Source: Neocallimastix lanati (nom. inval.) (lineage: Eukaryota; Neocallimastigomycota; Neocallimastigomycetes; Neocallimastigales; Neocallimastigaceae). From it: a DNA stretch of 64,000 nt. The notes beneath the pieces were generated by a model. It saw only the letters and a list, made by a program, of their open reading frames with translations. It searched no databases and was not told where the DNA came from. Shown here one piece after another: positions 11,650 to 25,031 of the stretch. Within the stretch, counting starts at the first letter, position 1. Every line of letters starts with the position of its first letter. The position numbers and the translations under genes are program-made. The stretch lies in the NCBI GenBank assembly GCA_016946835.1, contig JACVTC010000061.1:787501-851500 (forward strand), given 5' to 3'.

Positions 11650-13345
11650 TTACAATAAAAATTCATTTAATTGGTTATAATTATAAATACAATTTATTAA
11701 AATATTCAGATAAATAAAAATATATTTTGAATAAAATAAAAACATTTGCCTAATACAATCAACTTCGGTTTGTAGAAAATGATGTTTTTTGATATTAATT
11801 TTTAACTTATTTTCTTTAAATACTTCTAAGACTTGTTTGATATGAATTAATTGTTCTTTGATATTTTTGGAGCAGATTAAAACATCATCAATAAAGGAGT
11901 AAGAGAATACATCAATAAAATGGAATACAATTTTGCTCATTTCTCTCTGAAATGTGGAAGGTGCTCTAGTAAGTTCAAAAGGCATAACTTTGAATTGATA
12001 ATTTCAAAGCTAAGTAGTTAAAGTGGTCATTTCAAAGTTTTCTTCATTCATTAAGATTTGATAGAAGCCAAAAATTGTAAATATTTTGGTTCCTCCAAGA
12101 CTATCAAAAATTTCGTTTATATAGAGAACTGAATAGGAATCTTTTTCTGTTATATTGTTAACTTTTCTGTAGTTGATATACAAACCCCACTCTTTCCTTT
12201 GTGTTTGATAATAAATAGTACAGGAGATGGAGATGACCATTCTGAGCAAGATGATTCAATCAATCCTTTCCTAATAAGTTTTGTAAGTTCTTCTTTTAGG
12301 ATATCTGATTTTAACTTTGTTAACCTATAACTTCTTAATTTTACTGGCTTTGTAATAATTCTTCTATTAATATAGAAACAATGTCAATCATTCCTTTCAA
12401 TATTTTGATAATTTGTTCTTTATAATTTTCATTTAATTTATTTAAAAATTCATCAAATTCCTTTCTATTTTTCATTTTTTGTATCTTCAATTATTCTAAT
12501 AGTACAAATTATTATGTCTTAATCATAATATTTATTATTTATTTTAGCAAATTACTTCGAATTTATTTTCTGATAAGAATATACATAAACTGTTTAAGGT
12601 TAGACGAATAAATAAACCAAGATCGATTTAAATTTTAAAATTTATTGACATAACGTAAAAAAAATCTTATTTTTCTACAATTCTAAAGTCTATATTAAAT
12701 TTATTGATATTAATGTTTACTTTTAATTGAACAGTAATTCCTTCTGAGCGTTCTTCATCTTTGAGTGTCTAATTGAATTTTTTCACGACTTTTTCCATCT
12801 TTTCCATATTCACCTGGAAACTTTTCAAAATACTGTTTAGTAATGATGATTACTACAATAATAAGCTATAAGCATTCCTAATACCTTCATCAATACTTAC
12901 GACAACCATTACTAAGTCTTCCTCAGCTACTTCATTGCACTTACTTATAAATCTATTATTCATTATTATTAACTAACAAAGTTTGTGCAATCACATTATC
13001 TATAGTTACTTTAGATTTTTCTAACTTTAAACCTTGGGATAATTATAAACATATATTCGGACATGTATTCGAAAGTTGACCATCTGTAATGCTACATTTA
13101 AGATTATTTAAGTCATTCTTTACGTAATAATAAAGTTCTTTATTATTCATCATTTTGATTATTTCTCTATAACATCTGAGTATTTCCATTTTTAATTTCT
13201 TTAATGTTTATTGAAATAAAATTTTCTAGAGTGTTAGTTTTCTTTCGTTGATCATCTTTATTCCATTCTATACTTTCTATTTCATTATTGCTTACGAGTA
13301 TATCTTCAGATTCAACTTTTTTTTTTTTTTTTTTTCCTTTTGCTG
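11650..13345 (-). pseudogene. Degenerate Ty3/gypsy protease-RT fragment
   Basis: Read on the minus strand, the pieces follow the order of the better-kept copy at 46.3-47.6 kb. First is a protease-region stretch (about 12.9-13.0 kb; VSIDEG against VTIEGV there). Next is NINKFNIDFRIVEK (about 12.7 kb) against INNFHMVATCRVIDK, then NRKEFDEFLNKLNENYKEQI. The RT core follows: GLYINYRKVNNITEKDSYS, FDSLGGTKIFT, MPFELTRAPSTFQREM, SFIDDVLICSKN. The YIDD-type catalytic pair survives as FIDD, but stops and frameshifts occur throughout. The part above 13.0 kb is only tentatively assigned. No LTR was found. Confidence 0.7.
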
Positions 13346-13639
13346 ATTTATTGTTGTTTTCTTCTGTAAAGATATGATAAATATCTTTAATACATTAATT
13401 AATTTATTTTGTACATTAAATTATTTAATGTAATTCACGTTTACAAAGTAATGCAAATACATTAAATTATGTAAAATATATTAATTTATGTAATGAATTG
13501 ATTTATGCAAATTAATAATAAATCTATATCTTTTATACCATCAATAAACTTATTTAGAAATTAATCTTAATATTTCTAAGATTAATTTCTAAATAACTTA
13601 AAACTTAGTAATAAAATATTTCAATAATTTTAGATTAGT

Positions 13640-14075
13640 TTAATTTTATTTAATAAAATAATTGTTACGAAATCATGTAAGAAATTTTATTAAGACTTGC
13701 GATATTTGTTGTAAGGCTAAGGTTCCAAGACACAAACCATACGGCCTTCTTTCTCCTTTGTCTACTCCAAATAGACCTTGGTCTGATATCTCCATGGATT
13801 TTATTGCTGAATTATCGAAATCCAAAGATAAGACCACTGTCATGACTGTTGTTGATAGATTGACTAAAATGGCTCATTTTATTCCTTTACGTTGTCTTCC
13901 TACTACTTCAATTGCTGCCGATTTTTTTTATTAACCATATCTTTAGGTTACATGGCTTTCCTGATTCCATTGTTTCGGATAAAGGTACGCAATTTACTTC
14001 TGATTTTTGGAATCGTCTTTGCGAATTATTTTACATTAAGTTGTCATTCTAAACTTCTAGAGTTTCTTTGGTTAA
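13640..14075 (+). pseudogene. Ty3/gypsy integrase fragment, frameshifted
   Basis: An open frame from 13662 carries the second half of the integrase zinc finger (TCDICCKAKVPRHKP) and the start of the DDE core (SDISMDFIAELSKSKDKTTV, VDRLTKMAHFIPL). A run of eight T near 13923-13930 shifts the frame. The next frame continues FINHIFRLHGFPDSIVSDKG, TQFTSDFWNRLCELF, containing the second catalytic Asp. The catalytic Glu region is lost. It lies on the opposite strand to the neighbouring Ty3 pieces, so it is probably a separate insertion. Confidence 0.8.
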
Positions 14076-14389
14076 TATTATATAACCAAATGAAACTAGA
14101 AAAGTTCTATTTTAATAATTATTTTATCATTTTTTCTATAAGATTCATTTTCTTGAAAGAAAACTTAATTTTTCGTATTTTCGTTAATCTTAACTTTTTC
14201 CGAAAAAGTATAAATAAGAGTGAATTTTTCATCTAAAAATAATTTTTCTTTGTGCTTTTATTAACTAGTTAAAAGTAATTCGAAATATTACAACGACTAA
14301 TTAATAATAAAAAATAAATTTTTATATTTTAATAAAATATTAATAAAACAAATTTCTAAGAAAACGAATTACTTTATTTAGTGTAGGCC

Positions 14390-15165
14390 TATTGGGTGTA
14401 AAAACCGTTACAACAGTGAAAAAAGGAATATTAATATTAGTGATAGTGAAAATAATATTATCCTTACTAATAATATAGTGAATAGGTCAATTTTTGAAAA
14501 TCGTGTTCATATTAATAATTTTCTGAATAATGAGTGTGTAAATATAAATGTGACACGGTACCGATTATATTACTTCCTTCTTGGTGGAAGAGATGCAGAC
14601 ATTTATTGATTTAGATTATAAAAAAAGAAATGGGATAATTTAATTTAATAATCAAATCATTTCGGGTGATTAATTCTAAAAAACACCATTCTTGGTGCGA
14701 TCTGTGGCTCTCTTTACAGAAATTACGCCTAGGGCTAGTACTCAATAAGGGTTGCCATTTCGATGGTATAAGCGCAAACTAACCAGGAGCGTTAATCCTG
14801 AAAAATGCAATAAAAAATAGACTAGTAGGGCCAATGCCTCTGAAGGGAGAAAATCATAATTTCTTTCAGATAGTCAATTCAAAACTTAATCAGGAATAAG
14901 AATTCCTTTTAAACAGAAATCTTATCATCTGGAGGATGAGGTTCGTTGCCTATAAACTTTTTTTCTGAATTTATTTATATATTTTATTTTGAATATTTCT
15001 TTTATTTCACATTACTATTTAAAATATTATTATGTTCAAATTGAACAAATAATATTTATTTTTTTTATTAATTTGGTATTATTTTTTTAAACAAATTATT
15101 CATATAATTAATAAACGAATAAATAAATAAATAAAGAAAAAGTTTTCAATAATTGAGGCTATAAA
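14390..15165 (+). mobile_element. Dispersed repeat, copy 1 (retroelement 3' end)
   Basis: About 750 bp closely match the block at 24.95-25.74 kb. An open frame (about 14398-14610) ends in the peptide YRLYYFLLGGRDADIY and a TGA. After it comes a non-coding block of about 350 bp with shared stretches such as TCATTTCGGGTGATTAA and TTTCTTTCAGATAGTCAATTC, then a shared TAATAAACGAATAAATAAAT end. The FLLGG motif also occurs in the LINE's C-terminal part (YLFLLGGT). I infer the 3' end of a LINE-like element; the family is not otherwise identified. Confidence 0.65.
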
Positions 15166-15690
15166 ATATATATATATATATATATATTTATTTATTTATT
15201 TGCGAAGCTTAGTATATACCTCTAATTTTCACTTTTGCAAGTTATTTTACATAAAAAGGTAATTTAAAAATCATATAACTAATTAAAAAAGAAAGATTTT
15301 TTTTCTCTAATCAATTAATTAATTAATAAATAAATTAAATCAATTATGTTATATCATATATATAATAGATATATAATGTATACTATAAATACTCTAAATT
15401 TAAGATAACTACCAGTTATCTTAAATTTGGTTCTAAAAGTTTTATTATTAATTAACTAATTATTAAATATTTTGAGTTAAAAAAATATTATTAATATTAT
15501 TCATATTATTTATATTACAAATTGTATTTTATATGCAATGATTATTAGTAATAATTTTTGTAGTAAATTGGTGATGATTAATAAAGATTACTCCTGATTA
15601 ATAATTTGTATTATTAATGTAGATTTCGTATTAGTAATTTATACTTTTACGGAAAATAAAAAATAAAATAAAATAAAATAAAATAAAAAA

Positions 15691-15725
<35 letters not shown>

Positions 15726-16854
15726 ATCAAATATATTAGTTGTGATTTTAATTAGGTGTATTAATTATTCATCTTTACATGACAAGTTATCCTAAACCTT
15801 ATAAACCATAATATTTATTTTTTTTAATATCTTATAATTATATTATTTTTATATGATATATAATTAATTTTTATCATATTAATATTAAAACTTAAAATAT
15901 ATATTTTTATTGTTATTAATATCAAATATAATAAAAATAATAAATTGAATATTCATATTCAATAATAATTGAATTATAATTATAATTAATACTCAGGAAC
16001 AAAAAAAATATTACTTTTGAATTGTTTAAAAAGAAATATTAAATGGGATTTGGTATAGAATTTTTATTTAAAAAAAATTTTTTTTTTTAAAATTAATTAT
16101 TTTTTTATAATAAAAATTAAATATTATATATATAAATAGGAAAAAAGGAACATAAAAAAAGTTTATTTTATATAAATGGAAATTTAATTTCTTTCTATTC
16201 AGCTTATTTTTGGAAATAATAGTAAAAAATATATATATATTTATATACATATTTATATATTTATATATTTATATATATCTATATTATATATAAACTAAAA
16301 ATCATTTTTATTTTTAAACTAATTAAAACAAAAACAAAAAATAAAACAACAACAACAACAACAACAACAAAAAAAAAAAAAAAAAAAAAAAAAAAGAATT
16401 TTAAAACAGATTGCTCCAGATATTAATATTAATCAAAATTAATAATAGTCTAAATAATAAGATCAATTATATCATTATAATTGATATAATTATTAAATTC
16501 TAAAGAATTTTTTTTTTTTTTAAATTATTAGTTTTTTAAATAAAAAAAAATAAATTTTAGTAATGGAAACTAATTTTTTTTTTTTAAAATATAAAATATA
16601 AATGATAGTTATTATAAAATTAATATTTAATTACATTAAGTATCCTTTTTTATTTTATTACAAAATTATAAAAAAAAAAATATTAATAATACTATCTTAA
16701 ATACTGTATAAAAATTTTCTTTTAATTAAAATTGATATTAAATATATAAAAGTATATAAATGTTGAAACTAGTTATTAGATAATGTAAAATAATGTTGTT
16801 AAAACTACTTAATTTTTATTATAAAACATAATAATTAATTCAATTATTATGTAA

Positions 16855-17000
16855 ATAAATAATTAATTAATTGAATAAATAATTAATTAATTGAATAAAT
16901 AATTAATTTATTGAATAAATAAATAATTAATTGAATAAATAAATAATTAATTGAAAAAATAAATATTCAATTGAATAAATAAATAATTAATTGAATAAAT
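16855..17000. repeat. Tandem array of AATTGAATAAATAAAT-type units
   Basis: Units of about 18-22 bp built from TTAATTGAATAAATAA, repeated about seven times with small length changes. Confidence 0.8.
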
Positions 17001-17699
17001 AAAGAATTATTGGATTGAACTGAAATCAATAGAAAACTCAATCGAATTTAATTTAATTTAATTTAATTTAAAATGAAATAATAAATTTATTATTTTATTA
17101 TTTTATTATTTTATTATTATTAAACTTTAAAAATAATAAAAACAAAATAGGCCGCATAATTAATTTAATTTATAAATGAAATTGAAAAAAAAATGTAGAT
17201 TAAGAAAATTAGAAATTCTTTTCATATATTTAAAACAAAAAAAATATATATATAAAATTATATTTATAATTTTTATTTTTATTTTTATTTTTTTTTTATT
17301 TATTTATTTATTTATTTTTTACTTGTTTTTATTGGGATTAATAATTTCAAAACAAAACAAAACAAAAAAAATACTTCATTTATTTATTTTTTACTTTTTT
17401 TTTTCCCTTTCGATAGAGATATAAATAAAATAAGTTAGGTATAAAAAAACATCAATTTTTTTTAAATTTATGTTTATTATTACCTATATATATATAAAAA
17501 GCGTATAAAAAAAAATTCAATTTTTATAATTATAAGAAGAGAGTCCGTTGAAACACAATTGCCCTCTATTTATTTCATCACCTAAAATTTAAATTGTATT
17601 TATTAAAAATTTAAGATTTTAGGGAATATTTTTTTATTTATATAATGAATATTAATAATTTTAATATATACATTTATATCAGTAGAGGTAAAAATTTAT

Positions 17700-17935
17700 G
17701 TTTTATATATAATTATATATATAAAATTATAAATCAATAAAATTATATATTTATATATATATAATTATATAAATCAATAAAATTATATATTTATATATAT
17801 AAAATTATATAAATCAAATAAAATTATATATAATTATATATATATAAAATTATATAAATCAATAAAATTATATATTTATATATATAAAATTATATAAATC
17901 AATAAAGTTATATAAAATTATATTTATATATATTA
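17700..17935. repeat. Tandem array, unit near 45 bp
   Basis: Repeated AAATTATATAAATCAATAAA blocks separated by TATATATTTATATATAT-like spacers, about five copies. Confidence 0.75.
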
Positions 17936-18689
17936 TTGTTTGAGATATGTTATTTTGTTATAATATAAAATTTTTATTATTTGCCAGTCAATTTTTAACC
18001 CTTTAAGAATCATTTAATAAATGAAGGATGATAAATTTAATAATTAAACTTTTCTTTTTTTTTTTTTTAACTAATATTGTTGATTATATTAATTTTTTAT
18101 TGCAATATTTACTTGGCAATTTTTTTTTAATATTGGTAAAATAAATGATTTGTTTAATTATTTTTTTTAAAAAAAAAAAATGAAAAATATATATATAATT
18201 CATATAAATATATAAAGAAATTATGTAATTATACAATAAATCTATCGTTGCATGGTTTTTGATAATAAATCATAGTTTATTCGTAATTCGTTTTTGTAAT
18301 TCATTAAAAAAAAAAAAAGCAATATAGGATGTCGTTTGGTTCATTTATTTAATGAATTTGGTTCAATTTGACGACATTTTATATAAAAAAATAAAAATAT
18401 AGGTATAAATAATTTTTATTTACATGAAATTAAACTAATTATAATTGTATGATTTTTTTTATATTATTACATAGAGAAAACGATATTCATATGAAAAAGA
18501 TCATTTGTTTGCAAAGGTTAATAATATATAATGAATAAATGATTAAATTAATCAAAATAATAATGAATAAATTAATAATAACAATAATAACAATAATAAT
18601 AAACATAATAAATAATAAATAATAAATAAATAATGGATAAATGAATAACAAATATAAAAATAAATTATTAAATAATAAGTAATAATTGA

Positions 18690-19245
18690 ATAATAATAAT
18701 AAATAATAAATAATAAATAATAAATAAATAATAAATAATAAATAATAAATAATAAATAATAAATAATAAATAATAAATAATAAATAATTGAATAATAAAT
18801 AATAAATCATGAATAATAAATAATAAATAATAAATAATAAATAATAAATAATAAATAATAAATAATAAATAATAAATAATAAATAATAAATAATAAATAA
18901 TAAATAATAAATAATAAATAATAAATAATAAATAATAAATAATAAATAATAAATAATAAATAATAAATAATAAATAATAAATAATAAATAATAAATAATA
19001 AATAATAAATAATAAATAATAAATAATAAATAATAAATAATAAATAATAAATAATAAATAATAAATAATAAATAATAAATAATTATATAAATAAATAATA
19101 AATAATAAATAATAAATAATAATAAATAATAAATAATAAATACTAAATAATAAATAATAAATAATAAATAATAAATAATAAATAATAAATAATAAATAAT
19201 AAATAATAAATAATAAATAATAAATAATAAATAATTATATAAATA
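18690..19245. repeat. (TAATAAA)n heptanucleotide array 1
   Basis: About 550 bp of the 7-bp unit TAATAAA with occasional variants. The reverse strand has no stop codon in any frame of the pure repeat, so it yields long spurious Tyr/Leu/Ile/Phe open frames. A second, larger array of the same unit lies at 48.6-49.9 kb. Confidence 0.9.
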
Positions 19246-19679
19246 AATAAGTTATAAAATGTTAAGGATAATAATTAAAAATATTAATTATATTAAATAT
19301 ATTAAATATATTTTTAACCATCAATGTTATTTATAATTTACAATAAATTAATATTAATAAAGAAATAATAATTGATTAATTAGGTAATAATTAAATCGTA
19401 TTTCGCATCTTTTTTTAAATGTTTCGATTTTTTTTTAAAAAAATTAAATTTATTAATATATTAAAATTATTATTTAATTTAACATTAGCCAATGAAATTC
19501 ATTTTCACAAATAATAAAATTGACACCTTAAAAAAAAAAATGAAAAAGTATAAAAAATATATAAAATTATAAAATATAATAAAAATATCTCAAGAATACA
19601 TAAAAAATTTATATTAGGTATAAAGTTTTATATATTGAAAAATATAAATAATAAAAACAAAAAAAAAAAATTATAAATT

Positions 19680-20040
19680 ATTAATAAGAATAAATAAATA
19701 GATAATAAATGAATGAATGAATAAACAAATATATAATAAATAAATAAATAATAAATAAATAATAAATAAAGTAATAAATAAATAATAAATAAATAATAAA
19801 CAAATATATAATAAATAAATAAACATATAGCTAATAAATAAATAATAAATTAAGTAATAAATAAATAATAAATAAATAAATAATTAATTAATAAATAATA
19901 AATGAAATAATAAACAATTATATAATAAATAAATAAACATATAGCTAATAAATAAATAATAAATAAAGTAATAAATAAATATATAATAAATAAACATGTA
20001 ACTAATAAATAAATAATAAATAAGTAATAAATAAATAAAA
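19680..20040. repeat. Imperfect AATAAATAAATAATAAA array
   Basis: Units of AATAAATAAATAAT are interrupted by AAACATATAGCTAATAA-type segments. At least two longer sub-blocks are duplicated (about 19800-19860 and 19910-19970). Confidence 0.7.
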
Positions 20041-21413
20041 TCATGTAATTTAATGAAATTTTAAATTTCTTAAAAATATCTTTTATTATTTATATATATT
20101 TAAAAAATTTATTTAAATAAATAATATTCATTCATTTATCTATATTTAATATAAATTTAACTAAATTATAATTAATTATATATTATATTATACATATTAT
20201 ATTAATGGTTTTTAAATAATAATAATCAAAGGTTAATATAAATATATTGTGTATTTATATTACAATATAAATTAAGATTAATTATAGAAAAATCATCAAA
20301 TAAATAATAAATAATTTTATTAAATATAAATAAATAAATAAATTATTTTTCAATAATCTAATAAGATAAATAAACAATAAAAACAATCAACTTCAAATAA
20401 TTAATAAAAAATAGGTCTTCTAAAATAAAATAAAATAAAATATAATTATAAAAAAAATTTGGAAAAAAAAAGTTTGGAATAATCTAATATTTTATAAAAA
20501 TACTATATAAAATGAAAATTAAAATTTAAATAATAGAAAATATTAATAAATAATCAGTTATAGATTTTTTTTTTTTTTTATTTTTTTTTAAAAAAATTGA
20601 AATACAATACTAAAATATTATATATATAAAATTTCAAATTTCAAATTTATACTAAATAAATTTTTTACTATTGTTTTAATAATATAGTAATTATTAAATA
20701 TAAGCTTATAAAAATTACATTGATATTTCCATATTTATTATCTTTTAATTTTCTTTAAATGATTAAAATTCATATTTATTATCTTTTAATTTTCTTTAAA
20801 TGATTAAAATTCATATTAAGTATTTATATCTAATATAAGTATTGAATAAATAAATTATATTAATTTATAAAAATAAAAAACCAGAAAAGATTTATTACAT
20901 AAATTATTTGAAAAAAAAAATATAATAATACTAATTATTAAAAAATAGTTCCATTTACTTATTTATTTATTTTATTTTAATGTAAATAAAAATTTGATAA
21001 AAAGAAAAATATCAATAAATAAATAAAAGTAAGAAAAAAAAAAAAAAAAAAAAAAAAAAATCAAAGAGAAACCTTTGATAAAATAATAATAAAACAGTAA
21101 AATAAAATAAAAAAAAAAAAAAAAAGCTAAGCCTTTATTTATTTATTTTAATAAGTTCGGCAAAAAAAAATATTAATTATTTATTATTTATAAATTAAAA
21201 AAAATTAAATTTTTTCTAATTTGTTTATCGTTTAAATATCACACATATAAAGATCAAAGAAAATAAATATATCGTTATTTTTACAATTTTGTTTATACAC
21301 CAATTATAACAAATAATTTATTATAAAGTTAATACATATATAATAACGATAAATATAACATCAATAAATAAATTTTTTCATAAATAAATTTTTTCATAAA
21401 TAAAGAAAAGAAA

Positions 21414-22012
21414 ATGAGTTATAGAGATCCATATGAAAGAAATAATGCCCCATATAGTAGGCTACCGGACAACAACTATAGATCACCCCCACCACGAAAT
21501 GATTATTATAGAAATCCAAGCACATCAGCAGCAACTGGAGGTAGCTATTATAACCAAAGCTCAGGATATTCAAATAATTATAACCAGGGTTCAAGATATA
21601 ACCAGGGTTCAAGTTATAATCAAGGTTCAAACTATAATCAGGGTTCAAGCTATAATCAAGGTTCAAGCTATAAACAAGGTTATTCTAATAATTATGGTAA
21701 TAATGATTATGATAATGTAGTTTCAAATTATGCAGTAGGTGGTGGATTAACAAAGCCACAACCAGCTGCAACAAAACCATTAAATCCTGGTCAGGGAACA
21801 AGAAATGGAAAAGTACGTAGTGCCCTTTTCAACCCAGAAGTACGTAGACAATTAGAAAAAAATTCAAAGAAATATAAACCATATTTCATATATGCTGTAA
21901 CAGGTATTCAGGTTTTGGTTTTACTTATTTCCTACATATTGAACTTTAAAAATACGGGTTCACCAATTACAGATATACATGAAAATTTTTTCCTTGGTCC
22001 AGCACCAGGTGT

Positions 22013-22048
<36 letters not shown>

Positions 22049-22883
22049 AAATTTGAAATATTATTTATTTATTTATTATTATTATTTATTTTTGTAAATT
22101 GGAATTAATTAATTAATGTAATTTGCTTTATTTTAAATTTAATAATGTAATATTATTTTTTATTATATAAATATATAAACATAAATATTTATTATATATA
22201 AATATTTTTTAAATTATATTACTTTTAAATAATAATAAAAAAAAAAAAAGACTTTAATTTCATTAGGAGCTAGATATATTCCATGTATGAAAGAAACAGA
22301 ATTTAGTGGTGAATGTCCTTATGGTATTAAAGGTAGTATTTCTCCAACAACTATTCCAGTAAAGGAATCTGGTAAAGTTGATAAAAAAGGTAATGATCAA
22401 GGTAAAATTGGTACTCTTTTAAAAGGTCCGTACTATTGTAGTGAAAGTGATGTTTGTGGTTTTGGAGGAATAAAAAATCAATGGTTCCGTTTTTTTACAG
22501 CAATATTTGTTCACAGTGGTTTACTTCACATAGTTTTTAATTTAGTATTTCAAATTAGAACAGGACTTTCATTAGAACGAGATTTCGGTACATGGAGAAT
22601 AGCAATAATTTATTTGGCAAGTGGAATTTTTGGTTTTATATTTGAAGCTAAATCTTTAGGAAATGTTCCAACTGTTGGTTGTTCTGGTTCTCTTTATGGT
22701 AAGTTTATTTAATTTTCATATATATTAATAATTTTTTAAGTTTTTATATAAATATTTGTATATAAATATAATATAAAATATAAAAAATACTAATTAATAT
22801 TTTTCTATAATATAAATATAAAATATATATATATATATATTATTTTAATTACAATTATTTGTATATAATATATATTTACAAAT

Positions 22884-22919
<36 letters not shown>

Positions 22920-23042
22920 AATATCTCATTTAATTTAATCATATATAAAAATTTACCATACAATTTCAATAATCTTATTTCGCTTTATTAATTAATAATA
23001 ATACTAATAATAATTATAATAATAATAATGAAATAAAAAACC

Positions 23043-23095
<53 letters not shown>

Positions 23096-23486
23096 TACAA
23101 AACAAAAAAAACAAATAGGTTTATTAGCTTGTATTTTACTTGATTTACTTCAAAATTGGAAGTTAATCATACATCCAGTAAAAGATCTAATTAAATTATT
23201 AAGTATTATTATTTTATCATTTGGTATTGGTTTCCTTCCATATTTTGATAACTTTGCTCACATTGGAGGTTTTATTATGGGTTTTCTTACCGGTTTAATT
23301 TTCCTTCCAACAATTATTTTCAGTAAAAGTGATGGTAGAATAAAACAAGGAATGCAAATTCTTGCTATCTTTATCACTATTGCTTTATTAGCTTGGTCAA
23401 TTAAAGATTTCTATAGTGAAGAAGTTGGTTGTGAATGGTGTCAAAGTCTTAATTGTGCACCATTCATTGACAAATGTAAAAATTAG
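21414..23486 (+). CDS. Rhomboid intramembrane serine protease 1
   Basis: Three exons are inferred: 21414-22010, 22251-22698 and 23119-23486, giving 470 aa. The N-terminal cytosolic part is Tyr/Asn/Ser-rich with about six tandem YNQGS-type hexapeptides (near residues 54-88). A first helix (YFIYAVTGIQVLVLLISYIL) leads to a luminal loop (GARYIPCMKET) and the rhomboid core with the WFR motif and HSGLLHIVFN. The active site is GCSGSLYG with Ser344, paired with His396 in FAHIGGF. A further C-terminal helix ends in a Cys-rich tail (CEWCQSLNCAPFIDKC). The dyad is intact, so an active protease is expected; rhomboids cut transmembrane segments of membrane proteins. Exon 2 is placed at ACTTTAATTTC after a CAG-less AAAG acceptor because this restores TLISLGARY, matching the paralogue at 30.6 kb. 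Substrates are unknown. Confidence 0.9.
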
Positions 23487-23587
23487 GAAAAACGAAATCA
23501 TAATTAATAGAAAAAAAAAGTCATACAATAGGAAAAAAAAATAAAAAAAAATAATAATTATAATAATAAACAAATAATATTCTCATG

Positions 23588-23624
<37 letters not shown>

Positions 23625-23681
23625 AAAAAGAAAAAAAGATATATTACACTATAATAGAAAAAAATAGAAAAAAAAATCAAA

Positions 23682-23729
<48 letters not shown>

Positions 23730-24945
23730 AAAATTAATCATAACCTGTCGAACACTCGCAAGAAAAAAAAAACATTTTCAATCACGACGAAACTTTTGTA
23801 AATTTTTTTTTTTTACCATTAAAAAAAATATATATATATATATAATAATAATAAATAAATAAAAATAGGAAAATGGAAATTAGAAATAAAACAATTAGTT
23901 AAAAAAAATTTTATTTTTTTTTATAAAAATGAATATATATATATCTATTAATGTTTTTTTTTTTATTATTTTTTTATTTATTAATATATTTCTATTTATT
24001 TTATAATTTTTAATTTTTTTTAATTTATATATATATATATGAGTGTATAATAAATAAATTTATTATATATATATATACATTAATTCATAATAAATATAAA
24101 TCTAATTTTTAGTAATTATAAGAAATATTAAATTATTAAAAAAAAAAAAAAAAAAAACTTATATTTTAATTATGTTCTCTGTATAACATGAAAATAACAC
24201 ACAAAAAAGAAATAAAAGAAAAAAAAAATTAAAAATATTTAAAAAAAAAAAAAAAAAGAATTATAAAATATATAAATAATTATGAATAAAAAATAATATA
24301 AATATTATTTTTTTTTTAAAAAAAAAAAAAAAAAAAAGAAAATTATAAAAAAATATATAATATATATATATATATACTTTTTTTTTTTATTAATAAATAG
24401 AATTAAAATAAAATAAAAATAAAATAAAAATAAAAAAATAAATTAATAAATAAATAAATAAAATATAGATAAAAATATAAAATAAAATAAAATAAAATTA
24501 TAAAATAATAAAAAATATAATAAAAAATAATAAATAATAAAAAAAAAAAAAAAAAATTAAATAAATAAAATATAGATAAAAATATAAAATAAAATAAAAT
24601 AAAATAAAAAAAAAAATAAAATTATAAAATAAAATAAAATTATAAAATAATAAAAATAATAAATAAAAAATTATAAAATAATAAAAAATATATAAAAAAA
24701 GTAATAAAATAAAATAAAAAAAAAAAGAAGAAAAAAAGGAACTTTATATATATATAAAATAATTTATGATTATAATTAGAAAAAATAGTAATCCTCGAAT
24801 GGAAGATTGGTTTTCTAAATGCTATCTTTTCGGTGAATTTCAAATGAAATATTTTTAAGGATATTGAAATTCTTTATGAAAAATTGTTTGTGATTAATAA
24901 AATATTGTCCAATATCAAATAGTAACGTGGACACTGTTGTCACAT
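23487..24945. other. Gene-free homopolymer-rich spacer
   Basis: Long A and T runs (for example 23591-23621 and 23684-23725) and AAAATAAAAT-type repeats fill this stretch. I see no gene on either strand; the 67-codon reverse frame near 24.7 kb is low complexity. Confidence 0.6.
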
Positions 24946-24949
24946 ATAT

Positions 24950-24993
24950 GAATAATGTAGAATCAAGTACAGATTCTGATAGTAGTAACAAAG

Positions 24994-25031
<38 letters not shown>

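Larger units (their letters stand above)
15166..21413. other. Gene-free A/T region with many simple repeats
   Basis: About 6.2 kb with no recognisable gene. Besides the arrays listed separately it holds a (TA)n run at 15165-15187, poly(A) at 15694-15723, (CAA)n plus poly(A) at 16347-16395 and a 41-bp direct duplication (20730-20770 and 20771-20811). The only GC-richer islets are at about 17535-17580 and 18235-18395, and neither shows a coding or RNA signature I can name. Confidence 0.6.

Noticed and set aside
17535-17585. GC-richer islet considered as a small RNA gene
   Set aside because: No tRNA boxes, snRNA motif or stable hairpin seen by eye.
22009-22250. Alternative donor GTGTAAGT for rhomboid 1 intron 1 with acceptor at 22266
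   Set aside because: It keeps frame but loses TLIS; the GTAAGT donor with acceptor at 22250 matches the paralogue's VLIS-MGARF and intron phase 0.
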